Shown piece after piece: positions 1-4,396 of a DNA stretch of 6,412 bases; position 1 is the first letter of the stretch, and each line of letters begins with the position of its first letter. The DNA is from Spirochaetales bacterium (lineage in GTDB: Bacteria; Spirochaetota; Spirochaetia; DTKZ01): NCBI GenBank assembly GCA_031266855.1, contig JAISAF010000346.1:1-6412 (forward strand), read 5' to 3'. The translations under genes and the position numbers were made by a program. A model generated the notes under the pieces. That model saw only the letters and a program-made list of their open reading frames with translations, was not told the DNA's origin and ran no database searches.

Positions 1-330
1 CCGCTTTTTCTGCAAAGGGTAGGAATCCGCGGGCGCCTCGCCAAGAATGCTCAAGCCGTGCGCCTGAAGTTCCGAGCTTTGACCCGCGCCAGGAGAAGCC
101 GCCAGAACACCCTCCGCGCCGACACTCGCGCCTGTTGTCATCCTGTTTATTTCCAGCGCAAGGCGCGCGTCTTTTTCTTTATCAATGACAACCTGGAAAT
201 TTTTCAGGCAACTGCCATCGTTTACCTCGAAAAAACATATATTCTTCGCGTCCCGCCTGGTACGAACCCAGCCCTCAACAACAAGACTCTGCCCCTCCGG
301 CTCAAGCGCGAGAATTTCCCTGATACGCAT
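1..330 (-). CDS. asnS: Asparaginyl-tRNA synthetase, N-terminal part (cut by window edge)
   Basis: Charges tRNA-Asn with asparagine in the cytoplasm (class II aminoacyl-tRNA synthetase). The visible 110 residues read from an ATG at 330 down to base 1 with no stop, so the gene continues off the left edge. They form the N-terminal OB-fold anticodon-binding domain. Residues 20-27 read GWVRTRRD, followed by FFEVNDGSCLKNFQVV at about 33-48, the typical AsnS OB-fold strand. TTGASV (about 67-72) and AASPGAGQ (about 79-86) follow, and YPLQKKR is at the cut, where the family continues into the catalytic domain. These features fit AsnS better than AspRS or LysRS. The start is supported by a purine-rich GGGGAAGGA just upstream, though the spacing to ATG is short, and by a promoter-like pair further upstream. 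The frame has no internal stops. Catalytic motifs 2 and 3 lie outside the window. Confidence 0.93.
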   Translation of the reverse strand, partial: MRIREILALEPEGQSLVVEGWVRTRRDAKNICFFEVNDGSCLKNFQVVIDKEKDARLALEINRMTTGASVGAEGVLAASPGAGQSSELQAHGLSILGEAPADSYPLQKKR

Positions 331-352
331 ACCATCCTTCCCCCGTACCTGT

Positions 353-382
353 ATGATAAAAGCAAAACCAATCAATAATCAA
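353..382 (-). promoter_or_regulatory. Candidate sigma-70 type promoter of asnS
   Basis: On the minus strand TTGATT (382-377) is followed after 18 bases by TATCAT (358-353), close to the -35/-10 consensus. Transcription would start near base 346, giving a leader of about 15 bases that contains the GGGGAAGGA ribosome-binding sequence before the ATG at 330. Seen by eye only; a second TTGATT at 375-370 is too close to the -10 to be used with it. Confidence 0.45.
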
Positions 383-421
383 TAGAGGCGGAATACACGC
401 ATAGGAATTTTCCTCCTTATA

Positions 422-715
422 TTTTGGGCGCATTTCCGGCGCAAAGCGCCGGAAACCGGGCTTTCCGCTCCAAGTCCTCGGAAAGCGCCGATGCGCTTTC
501 CTGTGGGCTTTCCGCTACAATCCCTTGCGCGCGCCCAGCGGCATACGCGGGCCTGTCCGTTACACGCAATTTGCCTCTGGCAAATTGCGTGGTTTGCCGC
601 CAGGCACAGCGCGTTATGCGCTGTGCACGTAGTTATCACTGCCGCCGCCACGATTACAGCAGACTGTTACGCTTTCAGCTTGAAAACCAGGCCGCGGGAT
701 TAAATTGCAGCGGCA
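422..715 (+). repeat. Mosaic repeat, copy 1 (constant blocks plus four perfect hairpins)
   Basis: Non-coding. Reading along the plus strand: a GGGCGC block (426-431); a perfect 10-bp hairpin (433-442 with 446-455); the constant block CCGGGCTTTCCGCTCCAA (456-473); a 9-bp hairpin (480-488 with 493-501); a constant block around 508-543; a 13-bp hairpin (563-575 with 579-591); and a 9-bp hairpin (604-612 with 618-626) whose loop and inner stem spell CGTTATGCG. After that comes a segment at 638-685 that recurs inverted at 6360-6407. Bases 518-543 are identical to 6205-6230, and 456-473 are identical to the reverse complement of 1080-1097. The constant blocks match other copies while the hairpin arms do not. 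Open frames crossing it are artefacts of GC-rich sequence. The 331-421 stretch before it carries only the asnS leader and promoter. Confidence 0.8.
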
Positions 716-722
716 AATAATA

Positions 723-813
723 GCCTAACTAAAAACCGGGATAAACGGCCCGCGGATTTCCGCGGCCGGAAATCCGCTGGTGCGGGATCGCGTTATGCGA
801 AATGAATACCCGG
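723..813 (+). repeat. Hairpin element with integron attC-like ends
   Basis: Starts with GCCTAAC (723-729) and reaches GTTATGC (792-798), two heptamers that are nearly inverted copies of each other (the reverse complement of the second is GCATAAC). Between them is an 11-bp perfect hairpin, GCGGATTTCCG (752-762) with 767-777 and a 4-base loop. The 22 bases at 792-813 match the reverse complement of 6271-6292 with one mismatch. The arrangement recalls an integron attC site (RYYYAAC ... GTTRRRY), but the second heptamer breaks the consensus at one position, so this is a resemblance only. I see nothing recognisable in 816-929 beyond AT-rich sequence. Confidence 0.45.
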
Positions 814-929
814 CGCGCCGCCGCTGAAAAACCGCCATCCTTATAGGGCGCTTTATGCTGATAAAAAATCAGAATTTTTACCTCAAACTCGAAACAGCCG
901 GATAAATTTTTGTTTTTCAGGTTTTTTCC

Positions 930-990
930 CTCCCTTTTTTTGCTTCTTCGCCCTTGCCAGTTTTCGACTTCGTGGTGAATTTTTTCTTCG
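930..990 (-). repeat. A-rich GAAG repeat, copy a
   Basis: Read on the minus strand this is an A-rich stretch containing CGAAGTCGAAAACTGGCA followed by GGGCGAAGAAGCAAA. It matches 2563-2617 (plus strand) nearly base for base over more than 30 bases. Non-coding dispersed repeat; two more degenerate copies lie at 2837-2930. Confidence 0.75.
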
Positions 991-1010
991 TGTGCTGCTT
1001 GTATGGCATT

Positions 1011-1139
1011 GGTTAGCCGCTGTGCGTGCGCGAGGGATTGCAGCGGAAATCCTTTTTTACCGCGTAGCGGTAAAAAAGATTGGAGCGGAAAGCCCGGTTT
1101 TGTTGCCCGCGCATGCGGGCGACAAAACGCGCCCAAAAT
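1011..1139 (-). repeat. Mosaic repeat, copy 2 (inverted)
   Basis: On the minus strand the order of copy 1 is repeated. ATTTTGGGCGC (1139-1129) is followed by a 13-bp hairpin, with arms at 1098-1110 and 1115-1127 and one G-T wobble. Then comes the constant block CCGGGCTTTCCGCTCCAA (1097-1080), a perfect 12-bp hairpin CTTTTTTACCGC (1052-1063 with 1067-1078), and the constant block around GATTTCCGCTGCAATCCCT down to about 1011. Both hairpins occupy the positions they hold in copy 1 but share no arm sequence with it. It lies directly downstream of the DUF502 gene and its hairpins could slow transcription there, although no classic U-tract terminator is visible. Confidence 0.8.
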
Positions 1140-1157
1140 CAGAGGGGAAAAAATTCT

Positions 1158-2489
1158 TTAAGGACTTGCCGCCGGAGGGTCGTCGTTTTTCTTTTTGCCG
1201 CCTATACCCGATGCCTGTTTCAGAAGGCCGCCGGAGACAACGCGCAGAAGCCCCTCCTCAACCGCGAGTTCGGTGAGGATGATATCTCTGCGGGAAACAA
1301 TGACAAGAAAACCGCTGGCGACATTCGGTGTGCCGGGAATAAAAACCTTGTACTGCTCTTCCGGGCCGGCAAGGGGATCGGCCAGTTTTGCTGAGGCTTC
1401 GCCTGTAATAAAGCCGATGGCTTTTGATCCGGGCGATGGGAAATCCACCAGTACGACTTTTGAAAAGGTTTTTGGCGAGTCGGAGAAAGCCGCGTTCATA
1501 AGCTGGCGGAAGGCGTGAAACAGGGCGCCCGCGAAGGGAACATAGCTGATGAGTGAATACACGTGTCCGCGGAGCATTTTTCCGATATAGGTTTTTACGA
1601 TAAGGCCGATGAACCATGTACCGGATATGAGTACAAAAAAACTGACTATGGGGGTAAGCTCGTCAATATAGGGCAGATGCCCGAAGCGCGGGGGAATCAG
1701 ACGTATGCTGAACTTCATCAGGCTGTAGATATAGCGGCAGATTTCCATGGTGATGTAGACCGCGATTGCCGGGGGAAAAAAGAGGAGCATGCCGGTAATA
1801 AAGCGGCTTTTAAGCCAGGTAAAAAGGTTTTTCCTGTTGGGAGTTTTTTTATTGTCGGTTTTGTTCGTTTTGGGTTTCCCGGGTTCCTCTTCTTCCAGAA
1901 TGCCGCCGGAGAGAATCAGGCGCAGGGCCTGTTCCACGGAGAGATTATTTTCAATAATCTGGGATTTGGGGAAAACCATCAGGAAGCCTGTTGTGGGGAA
2001 AGGAACCGTGGGAATGTAGACCTTCGCATACTCCTCCCCTAAAGCCAGCTCCGGTTCCGCCCTGCCGGTCATGAATCCTATGGCCCGTTTTCCCGCGTGG
2101 GGAAACGGAACAATTACAGGGTGGGAAAGCAGTTTTTCCGATTTCATAAAGAGGATATCGAAAATCTGTTTGCAGATGTCGTAAAAGAAGTTAATAAAGG
2201 GGATGATCTTAAAAAGGGTGTCGCACCTTTTGCGCAGGAAACGGCCAACGATGGTCTCCGCTGTCATGCCGGCGATAAGGATGCCTAGAAGCATAAGCGC
2301 GACGATTGCTCCTTCCAGGGCGTTTTTTAGCCAGGGGTATTCCCGGTAGAACGTAAGCGGAATAAAAGCCGTCCCCGCCGCGATAAAGCGGTACAGAATT
2401 GTAAAAATTTTGTAGAAAACCCAGCACGTGAGGGCCGCGGGGACAATAAAAACCAGCCCTTCGTAAAACATTGCCTTAAAGCGTTTCAT
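1158..2489 (-). CDS. Membrane protein with two tandem DUF502 domains
   Basis: Function unknown; DUF502 proteins are small inner-membrane proteins of roughly 200 residues. This one has 443 residues and contains the unit twice. Unit 1 (about 1-198) has hydrophobic segments near 11-36 and 57-80, then KRAIGFMTG (134-142), VYIPTVPFPTTGF (157-169) and a C-terminal LSVEQALRLILSGGIL (183-198). Unit 2 (about 223-424) repeats the plan with hydrophobic segments near 229-256 and 278-302, SKAIGFITG (355-363), VFIPGTPNVASGF (382-394) and LAVEEGLLRVVSGGLL (408-423). A charged linker, EEEEPGKPKTNK and onward to about 221, joins them. The tail is lysine-, aspartate- and proline-rich. The ATG at 2489 gives the MKRFK start usual for the family; no Shine-Dalgarno precedes it, but TATACT lies 7 bases upstream. 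It appears to be a single-gene transcript between two repeat regions. Four membrane passes are inferred from hydrophobicity. Confidence 0.88.
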   Translation of the reverse strand: MKRFKAMFYEGLVFIVPAALTCWVFYKIFTILYRFIAAGTAFIPLTFYREYPWLKNALEGAIVALMLLGILIAGMTAETIVGRFLRKRCDTLFKIIPFINFFYDICKQIFDILFMKSEKLLSHPVIVPFPHAGKRAIGFMTGRAEPELALGEEYAKVYIPTVPFPTTGFLMVFPKSQIIENNLSVEQALRLILSGGILEEEEPGKPKTNKTDNKKTPNRKNLFTWLKSRFITGMLLFFPPAIAVYITMEICRYIYSLMKFSIRLIPPRFGHLPYIDELTPIVSFFVLISGTWFIGLIVKTYIGKMLRGHVYSLISYVPFAGALFHAFRQLMNAAFSDSPKTFSKVVLVDFPSPGSKAIGFITGEASAKLADPLAGPEEQYKVFIPGTPNVASGFLVIVSRRDIILTELAVEEGLLRVVSGGLLKQASGIGGKKKNDDPPAASP

Positions 2490-2496
2490 GCGGATA

Positions 2497-2502
2497 AGTA
2501 TA
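2497..2502 (-). promoter_or_regulatory. -10-like hexamer of the DUF502 gene
   Basis: TATACT on the minus strand, ending 7 bases before the ATG at 2489. This would place the transcription start at or next to the start codon, giving a leaderless mRNA. No convincing -35 is visible 17 bases further upstream. Confidence 0.4.
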
Positions 2503-2562
2503 CACTGGAACGCGCGGCGCGTACAGCGGAATTTTCCCCTGCCGCTCAGGGACTGAACCTCA

Positions 2563-2617
2563 AAGAAAAATTTACCGCGAAGTCGAAAACTGGCAGGGGC
2601 GAAGAAGCAAAGGAAGG
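2563..2617 (+). repeat. A-rich GAAG repeat, copy b
   Basis: Plus-strand copy of the repeat at 930-990, sharing CGAAGTCGAAAACTGGCA and the following GAAGAAGCAAA with only scattered differences. It runs straight into the 20-bp palindrome at 2622-2663. Non-coding. Confidence 0.75.
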
Positions 2618-2621
2618 AAGC

Positions 2622-2663
2622 CTTTTAACACGGCGTAGTCTCCAGACTACGCCGTGTTAAAAG
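2622..2663. repeat. Perfect 20-bp palindrome with 2-base centre
   Basis: CTTTTAACACGGCGTAGTCT (2622-2641), centre CC, then the exact reverse complement (2644-2663). It would form a very stable hairpin or cruciform. The central 24 bases (2631-2654) are the exact reverse complement of 2789-2812. It could terminate transcription, but no adjacent gene ends here: the DUF502 gene starts to the left and reads away. Confidence 0.85.
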
Positions 2664-2761
2664 CAAGGCGCCTACCTTACAATTGTCAAAAACACGCTTC
2701 CACGTGCGTTTACCACCCCGCTTGGCATAGGCTCTGCCCACGCCGGGGTAGGTTTGGCTTT

Positions 2762-2779
2762 GCAAGGCTGGAGCCTTGC
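2762..2779. repeat. 8-bp palindrome with GG centre
   Basis: GCAAGGCT (2762-2769), GG, AGCCTTGC (2772-2779). Its centre reads CTGGAG, the same as the centre of the neighbouring palindrome at 2789-2812. The stretch 2664-2761 has imperfect inverted segments (for example CCCCG near 2716 and CGGGG near 2743) but no gene or known RNA that I recognise. Confidence 0.55.
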
Positions 2780-2788
2780 TTCCTGACG

Positions 2789-2812
2789 CGGCGTAGTCTG
2801 GAGACTACGCCG
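2789..2812. repeat. 11-bp palindrome matching the core of 2631-2654
   Basis: CGGCGTAGTCT (2789-2799), GG, AGACTACGCCG (2802-2812). It is the exact reverse complement of 2631-2654, so the two palindromes form an inverted pair enclosing 134 bases. Confidence 0.8.
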
Positions 2813-2836
2813 GGCGGAAAAACGTAGCGCTTCTTT

Positions 2837-2930
2837 GAAGAAAAAAATTCACCGCAAAATCGAAAAGAAAGCAAAGAAAACTAAAGAATAAAAATTTCTT
2901 CGACTTTTCCGGCTTCGCGGTTAAAAAATT
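2837..2930. repeat. A-rich GAAG repeat, copies c (plus) and d (minus), facing each other
   Basis: Copy c (about 2837-2880, plus strand) contains GAAGAAAAAAATTCACCGC and TCGAAAAG. Copy d (about 2893-2930, read on the minus strand) contains TTAACCGCGAAGCCGGAAAA and TCGAAGAAA. Both are degenerate relatives of 2563-2617, in inverted orientation to one another. I see no gene between 2490 and 3010. Confidence 0.6.
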
Positions 2931-3010
2931 CTGCGGACCGGGTTCAGCGCTCAGGGCGGGCGGTGGAAACAGCGCGGAGTTCCGGGCGGCTGGTTTCCCG
3001 CCGCTTCCCC

Positions 3011-3307
3011 CTAACTGATAATCTGAGTGCGGCTTATCTTTTCCGGCACGCCGTACACCCCAAACAGGCGGGACAGGTCCTCCTTCCCGTAGCCGCGGCC
3101 GGGAACATGGGCATTAAAGAAAGAAACAAACTCTTCGGCCGCGCCAGGTTCCGCGGCCTGCAAAACCGCGCAGTAGGCGGCCTTGTACAAACCTTTTTCC
3201 GCGAGCTGCTTCCAGGTAGCGTTTCCATACTGCTTTTTCGCTTTTCCGTCAATTATGGCGGTGTTACCCTGGTAGCCGATAGTAAAAATAAAATCATCCT
3301 TCTTCAT
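3011..3307 (-). CDS. Conserved-looking small protein of unknown function
   Basis: 98 residues, no recognised domain. It starts MKKDDFIFTIGYQGNTAII, continues through a KAKKQYGNATWKQLAEKGL stretch and a helical alanine-rich centre (YKAAYCAVLQAAEPGAAEEF), and ends with LSRLFGVYGVPEKI. There is no signal peptide or membrane segment, so it is probably cytoplasmic. The N-terminus recalls short hypothetical proteins I associate with treponemes, but I cannot verify this. The start is supported by an exact TATAAT 9 bases upstream on the minus strand (3322-3317) and by loss of coding character beyond it; there is no Shine-Dalgarno sequence. The competing plus-strand frame over the same bases (2963-3346) gives a low-complexity arginine-rich product typical of an antisense shadow. 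It stands alone, divergent from the toxin-antitoxin pair. Confidence 0.7.
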   Translation of the reverse strand: MKKDDFIFTIGYQGNTAIIDGKAKKQYGNATWKQLAEKGLYKAAYCAVLQAAEPGAAEEFVSFFNAHVPGRGYGKEDLSRLFGVYGVPEKISRTQIIS

Positions 3308-3316
3308 AAAGACAGT

Positions 3317-3322
3317 ATTATA
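3317..3322 (-). promoter_or_regulatory. Consensus -10 hexamer of the 98-residue protein gene
   Basis: TATAAT on the minus strand, ending 9 bases before the ATG at 3307, so the transcript would be leaderless or nearly so. No good -35 is found at 16-18 bases; a TTGCGG lies 14 bases upstream. Confidence 0.5.
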
Positions 3323-3361
3323 GGAAAACCGGAAAACCGCAAGTAGACGCTAAAGGAAACT

Positions 3362-3495
3362 CTAAAACCGTTCCGGCGCCTTTCCGGCACGAAGCGCCGG
3401 AAAGACTGGATGCATGGGCCAGCTATAATCTTCGCTCCGCAAAGCCTTTATCATCCGGGCAGTCAAAGCGCCGCATACAGCCGGAACGTTATACG
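3362..3495 (+). repeat. Quasi-palindromic left border of the toxin-antitoxin island
   Basis: CGTTCCGGC (3369-3377) is matched by its exact reverse complement GCCGGAACG (3480-3488). The outer flanks TCTAAAAC (3361-3368) and TTATACG (3489-3495) are also partly complementary, with one unpaired C on the left arm. Inside is a smaller hairpin TTTCCGGC (3381-3388) with GCCGGAAA (3396-3403), the same arm sequence as the hairpin at 433-455 in the mosaic repeat. The right end CGTTATACGAAAT (3487-3499) matches 791-803 with one difference. The size and folding plan are like an integron attC site, but the outer heptamers deviate from its consensus. No gene is visible in 3308-3567. Confidence 0.45.
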
Positions 3496-3531
3496 AAATC
3501 CGCTCAGCTTCTAAAAAATTTAGAGAAGCCA

Positions 3532-3558
3532 TTGAAATATTTATGAAAATAATATAGT
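3532..3558 (+). promoter_or_regulatory. Candidate promoter of the mntA-hepT operon
   Basis: TTGAAA (3532-3537) and TATAGT (3553-3558), spaced by 15 bases, lie just before the ATG at 3568. A second overlapping TATAGT is at 3558-3563, with 20 bases spacing. The repeated TATAGTATAGTATAC could be an autoregulatory operator, since antitoxin-first operons are often self-repressed; that is inference. Confidence 0.4.
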
Positions 3559-3567
3559 ATAGTATAC

Positions 3568-3864
3568 ATGAGAATTCTAAATATACCCCGGAAGTACCAA
3601 ACCGATGTTGAACAGGCTGTGAACTACCTCAAAAGTGAAGGCTGCTCAGCCATTTATTTATTTGGTTCAATAGTTACTGGAAAAGTAAATGATGCGTCGG
3701 ATATAGATATTGGTGTAAAAGGGTTGCCGCCAAAGAAATTTATTAGGACTTATTCAGTATTAAATGACAAACTATTAAATAAAGTTGATCTTGTTGATTT
3801 TGATATAAACAATTCGTTCTTTGAACTTCTCAATTCGTTGGGGGAGCTGCAAAAAATTGGATGA
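3568..3864 (+). CDS. mntA: MntA-type nucleotidyltransferase antitoxin
   Basis: Minimal nucleotidyltransferase of 98 residues. In characterised MntA/HepT systems the MntA protein transfers AMP units onto a tyrosine of the HepT toxin and so silences it. The defining GSX10DXD motif is complete: G33, S34, then D45 and D47 (sequence around it: LFGSIVTGKVNDASDIDIGV). A third acidic position is offered by the NKVDLVDFD strand (71-79, D74 or D77). The start at 3568 is the only ATG placing the fold in full; no Shine-Dalgarno is present, and -10-like hexamers lie just upstream. It overlaps the toxin gene by 8 bases (3857-3864), which suggests coupled translation. The gene is much richer in A and T than its neighbours, as expected for acquired DNA. 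The family assignment is firm; antitoxin function is inferred from the pairing. Confidence 0.9.
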   Translation: MRILNIPRKYQTDVEQAVNYLKSEGCSAIYLFGSIVTGKVNDASDIDIGVKGLPPKKFIRTYSVLNDKLLNKVDLVDFDINNSFFELLNSLGELQKIG

Positions 3865-4330
3865 AAATATAAAGCGGAAAATATTATTTGAAATGTCTCA
3901 AATTGACGAACTACTAGACAGTACTAAACCGCTTCGTGATTTATGTAAGACGAAAGTGCCGGACATAATTGAAAAGTCCGCAGTAGCATTATTATTACAA
4001 TCTTTTTATAACGGTATAGAAAACATTCTTATAATAATCGTGAAATATTTTGATGAAAAATTACCAGGTAGTAGTAAATGGCATAAAGAATTATTGGAAA
4101 TGGCATTTGAAAAAACAGAAGGATACGGACCAATTTTCCGAAAAGAAATAAAAGTAATTTTGAATGATTATATGAGCATGAGGCATTTTGTAAGGCACAC
4201 GTATGGATTCAGGCTTGATTGGGAACAAATGCGGGAACTGACAAATGAAATAGATAGTGCCTGGATTATGGTAAAAGAAGACCTGAATACGTTCATAGAA
4301 AATAATTCACAAGCGCCTAACCTCGCATAA
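3857..4330 (+). CDS. hepT: HepT-like HEPN ribonuclease toxin
   Basis: All-helical HEPN-domain protein of 157 residues, the predicted RNase toxin of the pair. The catalytic RX4HXY signature is present as RHFVRHTY: R109, H114 and Y116, counted from the chosen start. Y116 is the position that MntA modifies in studied systems. The preceding helices (SFYNGIENILIIIVKYFDEK, about 49-68) are typical of HepT-like proteins. Start choice: TTG at 3857 has GGGGAG (3841-3846) 10 bases upstream and overlaps the mntA stop as TTGGATGA. An earlier in-frame TTG at 3821 has no ribosome-binding sequence, and the next ATG (3893) would lose the first helix. The stop TAA lies within CGCATAACG (4324-4332), the inverted form of the motif at the island's left border. 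It converges on lipA 59 bases away. Both active-site motifs are intact, so the module looks functional. Confidence 0.9.
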   Translation: MDENIKRKILFEMSQIDELLDSTKPLRDLCKTKVPDIIEKSAVALLLQSFYNGIENILIIIVKYFDEKLPGSSKWHKELLEMAFEKTEGYGPIFRKEIKVILNDYMSMRHFVRHTYGFRLDWEQMRELTNEIDSAWIMVKEDLNTFIENNSQAPNLA

Positions 4331-4396
4331 CGGGATTGCCAGAAAAGTCTGCCTTAAAGTCCCGGGCCGCTATACAGAGCATATACCTGTTAGCGC
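4313..4396 (+). repeat. Quasi-palindromic right border of the toxin-antitoxin island
   Basis: GCGCCTAAC (4313-4321) at the end of hepT and GTTAGCGC (4389-4396) at the end of lipA are inverted copies with a single extra C in the left arm. GCCTAAC (4315-4321) fits the integron inverse-core consensus RYYYAAC exactly; GTTAGCG fits GTTRRRY only partly. An inner motif CGCATAACG (4324-4332) is the inverse of CGTTATGCG seen at 612-620 and 791-799. The element carries the last codons and stops of both hepT and lipA. No strong terminator is visible between the convergent genes. Confidence 0.4.

Noticed and set aside
58..378. Plus-strand open frames over 58-385
   Set aside because: They lie antisense to the clear AsnS N-terminus read on the minus strand from 330 to 1, and their products have no recognisable features.
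379..1136. Open frames on both strands inside the mosaic repeat (for example 424-720 plus, 729-1136 minus)
   Set aside because: They run through palindromes and repeated blocks, give arginine- and alanine-rich products with repeated peptides such as GFPLQS that come from the DNA repeat itself, and lack ribosome-binding sites. They are likely to be mis-called as genes by automatic annotation.
2490..3010. tRNA, rRNA or known small RNA in the repeat-rich gap
   Set aside because: No T-loop signature or cloverleaf-compatible stems were found by eye on either strand; the visible structure consists of palindromes and A-rich repeats only.
3424..3429. Plus-strand TATAAT as a promoter for mntA
   Set aside because: It is more than 130 bases from the start codon, has no -35, and lies within the border quasi-palindrome; the hexamers next to the ATG fit better.
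3821..3856. Earlier TTG start for hepT at 3821
   Set aside because: No Shine-Dalgarno sequence precedes it and it would add 12 residues read out of frame from mntA; TTG 3857 has GGGGAG at good spacing.
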